From Neisseria sicca (GTDB lineage Bacteria; Pseudomonadota; Gammaproteobacteria; Burkholderiales; Neisseriaceae), in NCBI RefSeq assembly GCF_003044565.1, contig NZ_POXG01000003.1, forward strand, positions 326,670-390,669: DNA of 64,000 nucleotides. Direction: 5' to 3'. The notes under the pieces were generated by a model. It was not told the DNA's origin. It saw only the letters and a program-made list of their open reading frames with translations, and ran no database searches. How positions within the stretch are numbered: the stretch's first letter is position 1; each line of letters starts with the position of its first letter. The translations under genes were made by a program, and so were the position numbers. Positions 18,012 to 27,605 of this stretch are shown here, piece by piece.

Positions 18012-18174
18012 GTCTGAAGACTATTTATAAAATATATTTTAAAGATAGATTGTATTAATTGAAAGCAGGGTTGATTGAAGGGAGCGGTTGGGATTGACTC
18101 CTCTATTTTTACTTCGGATTGTGAACAAAATCCGTGCATCCCTCTGAAAATTCCTCTATAATACCCGCTACATT

Positions 18175-18251
<77 letters not shown>

Positions 18252-18258
18252 AATATCA

Positions 18259-18296
18259 AAACCTGCTTTGATTTCATGATCAAAGCAGGTTTTTTC
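18259..18296 (+). terminator. Intrinsic terminator of tRNA-Pro
   Basis: AACCTGCTTTGAT, loop TTCATG, ATCAAAGCAGGTT, then T-run: a 13-bp perfect stem just after the CCA end. Confidence 0.93.
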
Positions 18297-18474
18297 ATAT
18301 CGTGGTTTCGAGTATGAACACTGCCATTTTTATACGGTGGAAAATGACAGTGGTTTACCGGTGTATCCAGCTATATCCCCTGTTTTATTTTCAGACGACC
18401 TTCATATTTATGGTTATCCTCTAAAAAATACGAATTTACTAGATATATCCACTATACTGCTTTTTAATATTCAG

Positions 18475-18504
18475 TTAAGAACCGTTAATCTGTTCGCGTA
18501 TAAT
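18475..18504 (+). promoter_or_regulatory. Probable sigma-70 promoter of the NSS transporter gene
   Basis: -35 TTAAGA (18475-18480), 18-bp spacer, -10 TATAAT (18499-18504), 34 bp upstream of the ATG at 18538. Confidence 0.5.
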
Positions 18505-18537
18505 TTGTAGTTTTACCAACAAGGCAGATGGTGTTTT

Positions 18538-19902
18538 ATGTCTTCCAACCAACCCCGTCAAACTTGGTCCAACCGTTTGACTTATATTCTTACCGTTGCC
18601 GGCGCGACTGTCGGTTTCGGCGCGACGTGGCGTTTCCCGTATTTGGTCGGTGAAAACGGCGGCGGCGCGTATGTGTTTTTATTCTGTATCGCCATGTTTG
18701 TTATCGGTATTCCGATGATTTTGGTGGAAAACGTCATCGGACGACGCAAAGGTGTGAATGCGCTGGATGCGTTCGGCGGTTCGATGAACGGCAAACCCGT
18801 CGCTAAAATTTGGAAACTGGTCGGCTGGATGGGCTTGCTCGGCGCGTTCGGCATTATGGCTTATTACATGGTGCTCGGCGGTTGGGTCATCAGCTATATC
18901 GTTAATATTATTGGCGGAAATCTGAATATTTCTAGCCCTGTCAGCGGCGAAATAACGAAAAGCTTTTTCACCGAACACATCGAAAACAGCCCTTGGGAAA
19001 TTGCGTTCTACACTTTCTTGTTTGTCGTTGTGAACCAATGGATTTTGGTCAAAGGCGTCATCGGCGGCATTGAAAAAGCGGCGAAATACCTGATGCCGCT
19101 GCTGTTTTTGTTCTTGATCGCCATGGTCGTGCGCAACGTTACCCTGCCGGGCGCGATGGAAGGGATTACTTTCTATCTGAAGCCTGACTTCAGCAAGATT
19201 ACCGCCGAACTTTTCGTCTTCGTTTTGGGGCAAGTATTCTTCGCCTTGAGCTTGGGTTTCGGCGTGATGATTACTTTGTCCAGTTATTTGGATAAAAACG
19301 AAAATCTGGTTCAAACCGCAGTCATTACGGCAATTACCAATACCATCATCGCCGTACTTGCGGGTTTTATGATTTTCCCGTCGCTCTTCAGCTTCGGCGT
19401 TGCGCCCAATTCCGGTCCGACTTTGGTATTCCAAAGTTTGCCGATTGTGTTCTCGAATATGTGGGCAGGACCTGTGTTCGCCGTGATTTTCTTCTCACTG
19501 CTCCTGATTGCCGCGCTGACGACTTCGCTGACCATTTATGAAGTGTTGATTACGACGATTCAGGAAAAAACCAAAATCCGCCGTACCGCAGCGATTACGA
19601 TTGTATTGGCTGCCATCTTCATCTTCGGCAACATTCCGTCCATTCTGAGTTATGGCCCGTGGAAAGACGTTTCCGTGTTCGGCAAAAATATTTTCGATGC
19701 TTTTGACTACATCAGCGGCAATATCTTGTTTATGCTGACCGCGCTCGGCTCCGCGCTGTTTGTCGGTTTCGTGATGAAGGACGAAGCGAAGGACGAATTG
19801 CTTTATAAAGGCAACCATACGACGGTCAATATTTGGTTTGCCTATGTGAAATACCTCGTACCGCTGGTGATTTTGCTGATTTTCGTCAGCAACCTGTTGT
19901 AG
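18538..19902 (+). CDS. Sodium-dependent transporter, NSS (SNF) family
   Basis: 454 aa with about 11-12 transmembrane helices. The NSS hallmark is in TM1: GATVGFGATWRFPYLVGENGG (residues about 22-42), with the unwound G-x-G region that binds Na+ and substrate. Bacterial homologues (LeuT, MhsT, TnaT) carry amino acids; the substrate cannot be told here. It is a single-gene unit with its own promoter and a strong terminator. Confidence 0.92.
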   Translation: MSSNQPRQTWSNRLTYILTVAGATVGFGATWRFPYLVGENGGGAYVFLFCIAMFVIGIPMILVENVIGRRKGVNALDAFGGSMNGKPVAKIWKLVGWMGLLGAFGIMAYYMVLGGWVISYIVNIIGGNLNISSPVSGEITKSFFTEHIENSPWEIAFYTFLFVVVNQWILVKGVIGGIEKAAKYLMPLLFLFLIAMVVRNVTLPGAMEGITFYLKPDFSKITAELFVFVLGQVFFALSLGFGVMITLSSYLDKNENLVQTAVITAITNTIIAVLAGFMIFPSLFSFGVAPNSGPTLVFQSLPIVFSNMWAGPVFAVIFFSLLLIAALTTSLTIYEVLITTIQEKTKIRRTAAITIVLAAIFIFGNIPSILSYGPWKDVSVFGKNIFDAFDYISGNILFMLTALGSALFVGFVMKDEAKDELLYKGNHTTVNIWFAYVKYLVPLVILLIFVSNLL

Positions 19903-19963
19903 TTGTAATGGCATATAAGGTCGTCTGAAAATTTGAAACTGCCGAAATTCTCGGCGTAGTTGT

Positions 19964-20005
19964 AAAAGCCGGGTTCTGTAAATGACAGAGCCCGGCTTTT
20001 TTTTA
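19964..20005 (+). terminator. Intrinsic terminator after the NSS gene
   Basis: AAAGCCGGGTTCTGT, loop AAATG, ACAGAGCCCGGCTTT, then eight T: a 15-bp stem. A lone uptake sequence lies at 19918-19930. Confidence 0.93.
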
Positions 20006-20277
20006 TTTTAAACTGTATCGAGCACGATTTTTTGGCGTTCAGATATCTGTAAAAGGGGTAAGTGTATTATGTGTGCATACATGAAAAGTGGTGTCTGCGT
20101 GCTTGAAAAGACCAGTCTATATGGAGAAACTTAGAAGAAGGGGTCTTCTGAAACGGAGGATTATTACATTAGGTTTACGGTTGCTTAAATCTACAAAGTT
20201 GGCTGCTTGTGATAAAGTTACGTTTGATTATGGCCGTATGAATTCTGATGCGGCTTTTTTGTACACAAAGGATTGTT

Positions 20278-22161
20278 ATGTTGCTGTCCCCAAGCCGCGC
20301 CCGCACGATTGCCGCTGCGGTCATGATGTTGTTTGCGGTACAAGTTTCCGCCGCCAGACAGGATAATGCCGTCGAGGTGAAAACACCGAAAGACGTGAAA
20401 CAGATTATTCAAAAGAGAAACCGCTTTACGCCTGATGAATTCAAGGCCGAGCAGGCTCGCCGTGTGAATATACAAAACCGTGCAAATCAGATATTTACCT
20501 TGTTGAGCGGCGAAATACTGCTGCAAAAAGGTGATGCCGGTACGGCGTTGGCAACATATATGATGATGTTGAACAATACCAAATCGCCTGAAGTGGCGGA
20601 ACGTGCTTTGGAAATGGCGGTTTCGCTCAATGCGTTCCAACAGGCGGAAATGATTTATCAAAAATGGCGTGAAATCGAACCTGTTCCGGGTAATGCGCAA
20701 AAACGTATGACCTGGTTACGCAATATCTTGTTAGGGCAGGGCGATAAGACCTTGAATGGTTTGGATGATATCTTGGCCAATGCCAGCGAAGAGCAGAATC
20801 AGCGTATTTTCCTGCTGTTGGCTCAAGCGGCAATCCAGCAGCCGGGGTTGGCAGAGAAAGCTTCGTCACAAGTTCACAAAGAAGCTTTGAAATATAAAGA
20901 TTTGCCGGAAGCTGCGATTGCCGATGTGATTTTCAGTGCGCAAGACGGTAAAAAGAAACATGCCATTGCGGCATTGCAACGTTTGGCAGGGCTTGATGCA
21001 GAGATGCTGCCGCCGACTTTACTGACTTTGCGTCTGATGGCGCAACGCAGTCCCGAGATATTAAACGGCTTTTTCGATCAAACCGATACGCGCAATCTTT
21101 CGCCCGTATGGCAGGAGTTGGAAATCGTTAATCTGATTTCCAATAAGCAAAACGACAAAGCCTATGCGCGCCTGCGTACGCTGTTGGAAAATAATCCAAA
21201 TCCCGACCTGTATATTCAGGCGGCGTTGTTGGCAAACAATCGTAAAGACGATATTTCGACGATCATCAATTATTTAGATAAAGCGTATAACATTGGAACA
21301 AGCGAGCAGCAAAGCCGTGCCGCTCTGATTGGTGCGATGGCTTATGCCGATGTTAAGGACTATCCCAAAGCGAAACAATGGCTCGCCAAAGTGGTTTCCC
21401 CCAGTTATGTTTTTGATAAAGCAGTTTTCGGTGCTTCATTAGAGGCTGAACAAGGAAACGGTAAGGCGGCGTTAGCGGAAGCACGTCGGGCGCAAAGCCT
21501 GCCCGAGCAGGAAGGGCGTTATTTCGGCAGTAAGGAATTGCAACGGGTTACCCTGTTTGCTTTGTCCAAACACGATAATTTGCAAGAAGCTTTGTCCGAG
21601 CTGAATAAAATGTTGCCCAAAATCAGCCGACAGCCGGATGCAGCGGAGCAGTTGCCTGATGCTTTGTACCAACGCGCCATGATTTATGACCGTATGGGCG
21701 ATCAGGGCAAAGCCATTGCCGATTTGCGCCGCGTAGTCGAATTGGCGCCGGATAACGCCAACGGTTTGAATGCTTTGGGCTATATCTTGCTTTCTCCGAC
21801 CAAGGAGCATTTAGACGAAGCCTTCAAATTGATTCAGGCTGCTTATCAGATTGAACCGGAAAACCCTGCCATCAACGATAGTTTGGGCTGGGCGTATTTC
21901 CTGAAAGACGATGTGCAAACCGCATTGCCTTATTTGCAATATGCGTTTGAAAAATATCCTGATGCAGAAGTTGCCGCACACTTGGGCGAAGCATTGTGGG
22001 CATCTGGAGATCAGGAAAAAGCCAAAAAAATATGGACGGACAGCCTGAAGGGCGAAGGCGATATGAAAATATTGCGGGAAACCATGAAGCGTTTCGGCGT
22101 GGAGTCTGCTCCTAAAGCAACGAAAAAAGCCCAATCTGGACGTTCCGTAAAAACGAAATAA
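20278..22161 (+). CDS. TPR-repeat exported protein
   Basis: 627 aa from the ATG at 20278 (AAGGA eight bases upstream); an in-frame ATG at 20248 lacks a ribosome site and would bury the signal peptide. A Sec signal peptide (about 1-27, cleavage after VSA) is followed by an all-helical protein with tetratricopeptide repeats, clearest in the C-terminal third (about 470-600, with NALGYILL and NDSLGWAYF motifs). It is upstream of lolB and ispE, and similar TPR proteins occupy this position in other Betaproteobacteria. Periplasmic or outer-membrane scaffold; function unknown. Confidence 0.88.
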   Translation: MLLSPSRARTIAAAVMMLFAVQVSAARQDNAVEVKTPKDVKQIIQKRNRFTPDEFKAEQARRVNIQNRANQIFTLLSGEILLQKGDAGTALATYMMMLNNTKSPEVAERALEMAVSLNAFQQAEMIYQKWREIEPVPGNAQKRMTWLRNILLGQGDKTLNGLDDILANASEEQNQRIFLLLAQAAIQQPGLAEKASSQVHKEALKYKDLPEAAIADVIFSAQDGKKKHAIAALQRLAGLDAEMLPPTLLTLRLMAQRSPEILNGFFDQTDTRNLSPVWQELEIVNLISNKQNDKAYARLRTLLENNPNPDLYIQAALLANNRKDDISTIINYLDKAYNIGTSEQQSRAALIGAMAYADVKDYPKAKQWLAKVVSPSYVFDKAVFGASLEAEQGNGKAALAEARRAQSLPEQEGRYFGSKELQRVTLFALSKHDNLQEALSELNKMLPKISRQPDAAEQLPDALYQRAMIYDRMGDQGKAIADLRRVVELAPDNANGLNALGYILLSPTKEHLDEAFKLIQAAYQIEPENPAINDSLGWAYFLKDDVQTALPYLQYAFEKYPDAEVAAHLGEALWASGDQEKAKKIWTDSLKGEGDMKILRETMKRFGVESAPKATKKAQSGRSVKTK

Positions 22162-22164
22162 TGA

Positions 22165-22232
22165 AAGGGGTCGTCTGAAAACAAGGCTTTGGAAGAAGCT
22201 GGGATGATAGACAGTTTTCAGACGACCTTTTG
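22165..22232 (+). terminator. Uptake-sequence hairpin between the TPR gene and lolB
   Basis: AAAGGGGTCGTCTGAAAAC faces GTTTTCAGACGACCTTTT with a loop of about 30 nt. It lies nine bases before the lolB start, so it may attenuate read-through and limit LolB expression. Confidence 0.55.
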
Positions 22233-22241
22233 GGAGTATTT

Positions 22242-22832
22242 ATGAAATTACAAACCATTGTATCTATTGCAACACTGACTTTGCTTGCCGCTTGTGTGCA
22301 TCCTAATTTGTCTCAACAAAATGATTGGAAGCCGGCAGAGAATGTCAATGATTTTACTGCAGACGGAAGATTGGCAGTAAAAGTCGAAGAAAAAGGCTCT
22401 TACGCCAATTTTGACTGGTCCTATCAAAATCAAGTCCAAACCATTAGCGTCAATACACCTTTGGGCAGTACGGTCGGACAGTTATGTAAAGACAACCAAG
22501 GCGTATTGGCTGTAGACAGTAAAGGTCGAGTGTATCAGGCAGAAACAGCAGAAGAGCTCAGTCACAAACTTTTGGGCTATGAATTGCCTGTTCAATATCT
22601 GCATATTTGGGCGGATGGCAAACGCGTTGCCAATGCGCCATACCGATTATTGCCCGATGGCCGTTTGGAGCAATTTGATTGGACTATTACACGCAGTACC
22701 AATAGCGAAGGTAAGCCGAAAATCCTTCAATTGGAAAATGCCAAATTAAATGTCCGCCTGGTATTTGACGAAGTCAACCACGAACCTGCTGCCAGCGATC
22801 AGACGCAATGTGCAGCCCGCCTTAAAAAATAA
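22242..22832 (+). CDS. lolB: Outer-membrane lipoprotein receptor LolB
   Basis: 196 aa from the ATG at 22242 (GGGAG five bases before). A lipoprotein signal peptide ends in the lipobox LLAAC (Cys at about residue 18), followed by the LolB half-barrel domain. LolB takes lipoproteins from periplasmic LolA and inserts them in the outer membrane. Being directly upstream of ispE is the classical lolB-ispE-(tRNA)-prs order of proteobacteria, which this window preserves, and which supports the call. Confidence 0.92.
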   Translation: MKLQTIVSIATLTLLAACVHPNLSQQNDWKPAENVNDFTADGRLAVKVEEKGSYANFDWSYQNQVQTISVNTPLGSTVGQLCKDNQGVLAVDSKGRVYQAETAEELSHKLLGYELPVQYLHIWADGKRVANAPYRLLPDGRLEQFDWTITRSTNSEGKPKILQLENAKLNVRLVFDEVNHEPAASDQTQCAARLKK

Positions 22833-22846
22833 AAAAAGAGCTTGAT

Positions 22847-23695
22847 ATGGATATTCCTGCCGACGCTCAAGCCTTTCCCGCGCCTGCCAAGTTGAATCTT
22901 GATTTGCGTATTACAGGCAGAAGGGATGACGGATATCATAATTTAGAAAGCATTTTCTGCCTTATCGGGCTGTATGATACCGTTTACCTGAAGCCACGAG
23001 ACGATAAAAAGATTATTTTGCATAATCCCACCGAAGGTATTCCCTACGAACAAGATTTGGCCTATCGTGCCGCACTTTCTTTACAACAACATACCGGCTC
23101 CTGCCGTGGTGTGGAAATCTGGTTAGAGAAAAAGATTCCAACAGGAGGAGGATTGGGCGGAGGCAGTTCCGATGCGGCAACCGTGTTAATCGTGTTAAAC
23201 CAATGGTGGAAATGTCGGCTGACAAGACAGCAGCTCATTGATTTGGCAGTAAAATTGGGTGCGGATGTGCCGTTTTTCCTTTTCGGACAAAGTGCTTTTG
23301 CACGAGGGATTGGTGAGCAATTAGTCAAAATAGAAATTCCTAAACAATGGTATGTGATAGTTAAACCATCAGCGCATGTTTCGACTGTTAAAATTTTCTC
23401 GCATGAAAACTTGACACGAAATTCCAAACCAAGCATAATGCCGACTTTCCATTCTTTGCAGCCGTTTAGAAATGATATGCAGGCTGTTGTTTTTCAGGAG
23501 TATCCTGAAGTTTGGAAAGCTTATTGTGAATTATCTAAATATGGTCCTACATTAATGACAGGGTCTGGAGCATGTATATTTCTCTCTACAGATAGTCAGC
23601 AAGAAGCAAACAATATATACCAACAAGTTTCACAATCATATGAAGCATATTGTGTTGAGGGCTTAGACTCTCATCCTTTGTTTCAAATGATTTGA
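22847..23695 (+). CDS. ispE: 4-diphosphocytidyl-2-C-methyl-D-erythritol kinase
   Basis: 282 aa. A GHMP-family kinase of the MEP isoprenoid pathway, phosphorylating CDP-ME at O2. N-terminal [14 protein letters not shown]-binding [14 protein letters not shown] (about 98-111) and C-terminal MTGSGACIF motifs are present. It begins 14 bp after lolB. GC content drops noticeably in the last third. It ends seven bases before the first tRNA-Gln. Confidence 0.95.
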   Translation: MDIPADAQAFPAPAKLNLDLRITGRRDDGYHNLESIFCLIGLYDTVYLKPRDDKKIILHNPTEGIPYEQDLAYRAALSLQQHTGSCRGVEIWLEKKIPTGGGLGGGSSDAATVLIVLNQWWKCRLTRQQLIDLAVKLGADVPFFLFGQSAFARGIGEQLVKIEIPKQWYVIVKPSAHVSTVKIFSHENLTRNSKPSIMPTFHSLQPFRNDMQAVVFQEYPEVWKAYCELSKYGPTLMTGSGACIFLSTDSQQEANNIYQQVSQSYEAYCVEGLDSHPLFQMI

Positions 23696-23701
23696 TAAAG
23701 T

Positions 23702-23777
23702 TGGGGAGTCGTCAAGCGGTTAAGACACTGGATTTTGATTCCAGCATGCGAAGGTTCGAATCCTTCCTCCCCAGCCA
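23702..23777 (+). tRNA. tRNA-Gln (TTG), copy 1
   Basis: Acceptor TGGGGAG/CTCCCCA, anticodon stem CTGGA/TCCAG with loop TTTTGAT (anticodon TTG), T-arm GAAGG TTCGAAT CCTTC, encoded CCA. It starts seven bases after ispE. Confidence 0.96.
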
Positions 23778-23788
23778 AATCCCTTTGT

Positions 23789-23864
23789 TGGGGAGTCGTC
23801 AAGCGGTTAAGACACTGGATTTTGATTCCAGCATGCGAAGGTTCGAATCCTTCCTCCCCAGCCA
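23789..23864 (+). tRNA. tRNA-Gln (TTG), copy 2
   Basis: Identical to copy 1; separated from it by an 11-bp spacer. Confidence 0.96.
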
Positions 23865-23875
23865 GCACCCTTTAT

Positions 23876-23951
23876 TGGGGAGTCGTCAAGCGGTTAAGAC
23901 ACTGGATTTTGATTCCAGCATGCGAAGGTTCGAATCCTTCCTCCCCAGCCA
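23876..23951 (+). tRNA. tRNA-Gln (TTG), copy 3
   Basis: Identical to copies 1 and 2; separated from copy 2 by an 11-bp spacer. An intrinsic terminator follows directly. Confidence 0.96.
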
Positions 23952-23955
23952 AATA

Positions 23956-23987
23956 AGAGCGTGTAAGTTCCCTTACACGCTCTTTTA
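23956..23987 (+). terminator. Terminator of the tRNA-Gln cluster
   Basis: AGAGCGTGTAAG, loop TTCC, CTTACACGCTCT, then TTTT. Confidence 0.93.
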
Positions 23988-24025
23988 TGTTGAAAATTAG
24001 TGATAACGCTGAAAAGCTTTGTTTG

Positions 24026-24091
24026 ATAGTGATAAATTTGGATTGGGATAGAGCGAAGCAGCGATGTAACGCTACAAATTTAATTCACTAT
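24026..24091. repeat. Degenerate short Correia-like inverted repeat
   Basis: ATAGTGATAAATTTG faces CAAATTTAATTCACTAT over 66 bp. The ends resemble Correia termini (TATAGTGGATTAAATTTA) with several changes, and the interior lacks the usual core. Confidence 0.45.
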
Positions 24092-24112
24092 GCCGTTCAT
24101 TGTGCGTATAAT
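24084..24112 (+). promoter_or_regulatory. Probable prs promoter
   Basis: -35 TTCACT (24084-24089), 17-bp spacer, -10 TATAAT (24107-24112). The -35 lies inside the right end of the degenerate Correia-like repeat. The prs start codon is 82 bp downstream of the -10. Confidence 0.5.
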
Positions 24113-24194
24113 AACGCCCGTAATGTCTTGTACATAGGCAGAGGGAAGCATGACGTTTTCTGAGCGGAAGTTAAACATAAAATCAGGTGAAGAT

Positions 24195-25178
24195 ATGGCT
24201 GCATACGACAGTTTGATGGTATTTACCGGTAATGCAAATCCGGAGTTGGCTCAACGTGTTGTCAAACACTTGGATATTTCATTAGGCGAGGCGACGGTAT
24301 CCAAATTTTCAGATGGCGAAATTGCTGTCGAATTGATGGAAAATGTTCGTGGTCGTGACGTTTTCATCCTGCAGCCTACTTGCGCTCCAACCAACGACAA
24401 CCTGATGGAAATCCTGACTATGGCTGATGCGCTGAAGCGCGCTTCTGCCGGTCGTATTACCGCAGCAATTCCCTATTTCGGCTATGCCCGCCAAGATCGC
24501 CGCCCGCGTTCTGTGCGCGTTCCGATTTCCGCCAAACTGGTGGCGAATATGTTGTATTCGGCAGGTATCGACCGCGTTTTGACTGTTGATCTGCATGCCG
24601 ACCAAATTCAGGGTTTCTTTGATATCCCTGTCGACAACATCTATGCCACTCCTATCCTGTTGAACGACATCAAGCAGCAGCGTATTGAAAACCTGACCGT
24701 AGTCAGCCCAGATATCGGTGGCGTAGTCCGTGCCCGCGCTGTTGCAAAATCATTAAATGCCGATTTGGCAATTATTGACAAACGTCGCCCGAAAGCCAAT
24801 GTGGCGGAAGTAATGAACATTATTGGCGACATCCAAGGTCGTACCTGTCTGATTGTCGATGACATGATTGATACTGCGAATACGCTGTGTAAAGCCGCCG
24901 TTGCTTTGAAAGAGCGCGGAGCGGAGCGAGTCTTGGCTTATGCCAGCCATGCCGTATTCTCGGGAGAGGCAGTCAGCCGTATTGCCTCGTCTGAAATCGA
25001 CCAAGTTGTCGTTACCGACACCATCCCTCTGTCTGAAGCGGCCAAACAATGCGACCGTATCCGTCAAGTGACGATTGCCGGTCTTTTGGCTGAAACGGTC
25101 CGCCGCATCAGCAATGAAGAATCCGTCTCATATCTTTTCAATGAAGAAGTGATGACAGGCAGCATGTTGCTGCCATAA
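24195..25178 (+). CDS. prs: Ribose-phosphate pyrophosphokinase
   Basis: 327 aa from the ATG at 24195 (AGGTGAAG six bases before; the longer frame to 24150 adds 15 residues unlike Prs). It makes PRPP from ribose 5-phosphate and [15 protein letters not shown] (metal/ATP region), SPDIGG and the PRPP loop [11 protein letters not shown] are present. It lies between the ispE-tRNA unit and rplY, as in other proteobacteria. Confidence 0.96.
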   Translation: MAAYDSLMVFTGNANPELAQRVVKHLDISLGEATVSKFSDGEIAVELMENVRGRDVFILQPTCAPTNDNLMEILTMADALKRASAGRITAAIPYFGYARQDRRPRSVRVPISAKLVANMLYSAGIDRVLTVDLHADQIQGFFDIPVDNIYATPILLNDIKQQRIENLTVVSPDIGGVVRARAVAKSLNADLAIIDKRRPKANVAEVMNIIGDIQGRTCLIVDDMIDTANTLCKAAVALKERGAERVLAYASHAVFSGEAVSRIASSEIDQVVVTDTIPLSEAAKQCDRIRQVTIAGLLAETVRRISNEESVSYLFNEEVMTGSMLLP

Positions 25179-25244
25179 CCCCGAAGCCGTCTTAAGCTGG
25201 TCGCGGCCGATGACGGTAGTTTTATTTAATTTGGAGTATTTAAC

Positions 25245-25817
25245 ATGACTTATGAAATTCAAGCCTCTGTTCGTGAAGCACAAGGCACTGGTGCGAGCCG
25301 CCGCCTGCGTCGCGAAGGCCAAATCCCCGGCATTTTGTACGGTGAAGGTCAAGAGCCCGTTGCAATTGCTGTGGATCACAAAACTGTATTCTACGCATTG
25401 GAAAAAGAATCTTTCCACACTGCACTGATCAAACTGTCTCTGAACGGCGAAACCAAAGACGTTATCGTCCGCGATTTCCAAATGCACCCGTTCCGTCGCG
25501 AAGTTCAACATATCGACTTCCAAGCTGTTAAAGCCGACCAACCTGTACGCATCCGCGTTCCCCTGCACATTGTTAACGCTGAAAACTCTCAAGCCGTGAA
25601 ACTGCAAGGCGGTCGCGTATCTCTGTTGAACACTACTGTTGAAGTGGTTGCTTTGCCTGCCAACATCCCTGCTTACTTGGATCTGGACTGCGCTAAAGTC
25701 GTTGCCGGCGACATCCTTCACCTGTCTGACATTCAACTGCCTGAAGGTGTAGAAAGCGTTTCTCTGAAACGTAACGAAAACCTGGCGGTTGCTACCGTTA
25801 CTGGTAAAAAACGCTAA
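25245..25817 (+). CDS. rplY: Ribosomal protein L25 / general stress protein Ctc
   Basis: 190 aa, the long (CTC) form: an N-terminal L25 5S-rRNA-binding domain (about 1-92; [18 protein letters not shown]) plus a C-terminal beta domain (about 95-185). It follows prs by 66 bp, the usual order, and two terminators follow. Confidence 0.95.
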   Translation: MTYEIQASVREAQGTGASRRLRREGQIPGILYGEGQEPVAIAVDHKTVFYALEKESFHTALIKLSLNGETKDVIVRDFQMHPFRREVQHIDFQAVKADQPVRIRVPLHIVNAENSQAVKLQGGRVSLLNTTVEVVALPANIPAYLDLDCAKVVAGDILHLSDIQLPEGVESVSLKRNENLAVATVTGKKR

Positions 25818-25839
25818 TCATCGATTCGAGAATGATTTG

Positions 25840-25873
25840 AAAAACTGCACTAGCGATAGTGCAGTTTTTATTT
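25840..25873 (+). terminator. Terminator of prs-rplY
   Basis: AAAACTGCACTA, loop GCGA, TAGTGCAGTTTTTA. Confidence 0.9.
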
Positions 25874-25909
25874 TGAAGCCATAAGGTAACTTCTTGATTG
25901 GATTTCAAT

Positions 25910-25947
25910 AAAAAAGCATTGCAATGGAAATTTGCAATGCTTTTTTG
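25910..25947. terminator. Bidirectional terminator
   Basis: AAAAAAGCATTGCAA, loop TGGAAA, TTTGCAATGCTTTTTT. Symmetric A and T runs suit both the rplY unit and the convergent ABC gene. Confidence 0.85.
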
Positions 25948-25950
25948 TTA

Positions 25951-26057
25951 TATAGTGGATTAACTTTAAATCAGGACAAGGCGACGAAGCCGCAGACAGT
26001 ACAGATAGTACGGCAAGGCGAGGCAACGCCGTACTGGTTTAAAGTTAATCCACTATA
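25951..26057. repeat. Correia element (short form, 107 bp)
   Basis: TATAGTGGATTAACTTTAAA ... TTTAAAGTTAATCCACTATA without the internal block. On the minus strand its first bases supply the stop codon of the ABC ATPase gene (TATAG read as ..TA TAG). Confidence 0.93.
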
Positions 26058-26778
26058 CCTCACACCAATCTGCTGATTCTTGCCTTTGCATCAATGCGTT
26101 GGCTTGGCTTAAATTGGAGTCGGTCAATACGGTATGGGTTGCGCCTGCGGCAACTTTTTCCCGTGCAATCAAAATGGTATGGGGAAAATAGGTTCGGACT
26201 TGTTCGTAATCATGTAAAACGGCAATGATGGCTTGACCGTCTTCATGGCATTGTTTCAATACGTCTAGCAATGCGTAAGTTGTCCGGGCATCTACTGCAT
26301 TAAAGGGTTCGTCCAAGAGCAAGAAGTTGGCGTTTTGAGCCAGCATTCGTGCAAATAAGACACGCTGGAATTGCCCGTTGGAAAGGTGGGCGATTTGGCG
26401 GTCGGCAAGATCCTGAACGCCGACGCGTTCCAATGCTGCCATAACCCTTTTGCGTTGTTGGGTATTCACGCGGCCAAAAAAGCCTATTTCGTACCATAAA
26501 CCCATCGCGGCAAGCTCAAAGACAGTCATCGGCTGGCTGCGGTCAATGTCTGACTGCTGGGGAAGATAGGCTATATCTTTGCGTTGCAGTCCTTCAAGCG
26601 ACACTTTGCCTGTATCGATGTTTTGAAGCCCCATAATGGCTTTGAGCAGCGTGGATTTTCCGGCACCGTTGGGTCCGAAAATTGCCCACATGCTGTGGTC
26701 TTCAAAAGTAATATCGATATGGTGGATGGCAGGGCGGTGTTGGTAGCTGACCGTCATATTTTCTACCTTGATGCTCAT
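26053..26778 (-). CDS. ABC transporter ATP-binding protein, metal (Mn/Zn/Fe) type, orphan
   Basis: 241 aa from ATG at 26778 ([10 protein letters not shown]). Walker [10 protein letters not shown] (about 38-46), Q-loop YLPQQ, ABC signature LSNGQFQR and Walker B LLLDEPF are intact; similarity is to ABC-3 family ATPases (ZnuC/MntB type). The stop codon lies inside a Correia element, which forms the last residue and the stop, and no permease or binding-protein gene follows where one would be expected. Either the permease is encoded elsewhere or the insertion separated the operon. The gene overlaps the upstream 33-aa membrane-peptide frame by ATGA. Confidence 0.88.
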   Translation of the reverse strand: MSIKVENMTVSYQHRPAIHHIDITFEDHSMWAIFGPNGAGKSTLLKAIMGLQNIDTGKVSLEGLQRKDIAYLPQQSDIDRSQPMTVFELAAMGLWYEIGFFGRVNTQQRKRVMAALERVGVQDLADRQIAHLSNGQFQRVLFARMLAQNANFLLLDEPFNAVDARTTYALLDVLKQCHEDGQAIIAVLHDYEQVRTYFPHTILIAREKVAAGATHTVLTDSNLSQANALMQRQESADWCEV

Positions 26779-26876
26779 GATGCGACTGCCCAAAAATATA
26801 TTGCCCATAGAGCTGCAATTGCAAGAAGGGCAATCAGCAGCCGTTGGAGTAGGCCGGTTAAGAGAATGGAATTCAT
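26775..26876 (-). CDS. Candidate 33-aa single-span membrane protein
   Basis: Begins MNSILLTGLLQ, followed by one strong hydrophobic helix. Its TGA overlaps the ABC ATPase ATG (ATGA), the usual sign of translational coupling. There is no clear ribosome site, and the size is at the limit of what can be trusted. If real it may anchor or regulate the ATPase. Confidence 0.4.
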   Translation of the reverse strand: MNSILLTGLLQRLLIALLAIAALWAIYFWAVAS

Positions 26877-26962
26877 AAGTCTAAAGTGTTCAGACGACCC
26901 TAGATGATGAGTTGGAACAACCGACAAAAACAAGGACGGCATCCAACGAATTTTGATTTTGC

Positions 26963-27069
26963 TATAGTGGATTAAATTTAAATCAGGACAAGGCGACGAA
27001 GCCGCAGACAGTAGAAATAGTACAGCAAGGCGAGGCAACGCCGTACTGGTTTAAATTTAATCCACTATA
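26963..27069. repeat. Correia element (short form, 107 bp)
   Basis: TATAGTGGATTAAATTTAAA ... TTTAAATTTAATCCACTATA. The 26877-27506 gap holds two short copies and three single uptake sequences but no credible gene. Confidence 0.93.
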
Positions 27070-27274
27070 TAAAGCCGTATAGAGTACCTCGCCCAAGTAT
27101 CGGGTCTTTCTAAGACGGGTCGTCTGAAATAAAGTAAACGAGTTTCGAGATGATACTTTATAACATTTTGACTGTAAATTTGTTTTTGACGATATTAGAT
27201 AGAAGCAGCTTTACTCGGTCTCCGAGGTCGTCTGAAAGATTGGAAACGATAGTTGGTTTGAAGTTGTGTGTTTA

Positions 27275-27381
27275 TATAGTGGATTAAATTGAAACCAGTA
27301 CGGCGTTGCCTCGCCTTGCTGTACTATTTGTACTGTCTGCGGCTTCGTCGCCTTGTCCTGATTTAAATTTAATCCACTATA
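27275..27381. repeat. Correia element (short form, 107 bp)
   Basis: A second short copy 205 bp from the one at 26963, in the opposite orientation judging by the GTACTGTCTGCGG core. Confidence 0.93.
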
Positions 27382-27469
27382 AAGGGTTTTAGAGCGGATT
27401 GGATAGCGTATAAAACGGAGAGGGTGGTTTGCCGGCGTTTGCCAGATGTTTATGGATATTTATTGATTA

Positions 27470-27504
27470 AAGGTCGTCTGAAAATGCTTTTCAGACGACC
27501 TTTG
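27470..27504 (-). terminator. Uptake-sequence terminator
   Basis: AAAGGTCGTCTGAAAATGC and TTTTCAGACGACCTTT. It lies directly after the small 27507-27605 frame on the minus strand, ending the metallophosphoesterase unit. Confidence 0.8.
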
Positions 27505-27506
27505 CG

Positions 27507-27605
27507 TTATTGGGTAGAGTCACTGTCTTCGTGTTCGAACATAGCCGCACGCATCAGTTCGATTTTTACTTCTGTAACGAATTTGGGCTTTCTGTCCTGT
27601 ACCAT
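27507..27605 (-). CDS. Candidate 32-aa protein downstream of the metallophosphoesterase
   Basis: Reading MVQDRKPKFVTEVKIELM..., a highly charged peptide with protein-like codon use that ends exactly before the terminator. The frame upstream of the ATG stays open for eight further codons (DIRA... side) but has no start; another ATG (27617) in a different frame follows an AAGGA site. It may be a real small protein, a gene with a start lost by slippage in the adjacent A-rich tract, or a remnant. It lies 41 bp after the metallophosphoesterase stop. Confidence 0.35.
   Translation of the reverse strand: MVQDRKPKFVTEVKIELMRAAMFEHEDSDSTQ

Noticed and set aside
20088..20366. 92-aa frame upstream of the TPR gene
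   Set aside because: It overlaps the TPR signal peptide in another frame and has no family features or conserved start context.
23683..24000. Repetitive open frames on both strands over the tRNA-Gln genes
   Set aside because: They are translations of three identical tRNAs, not protein repeats.
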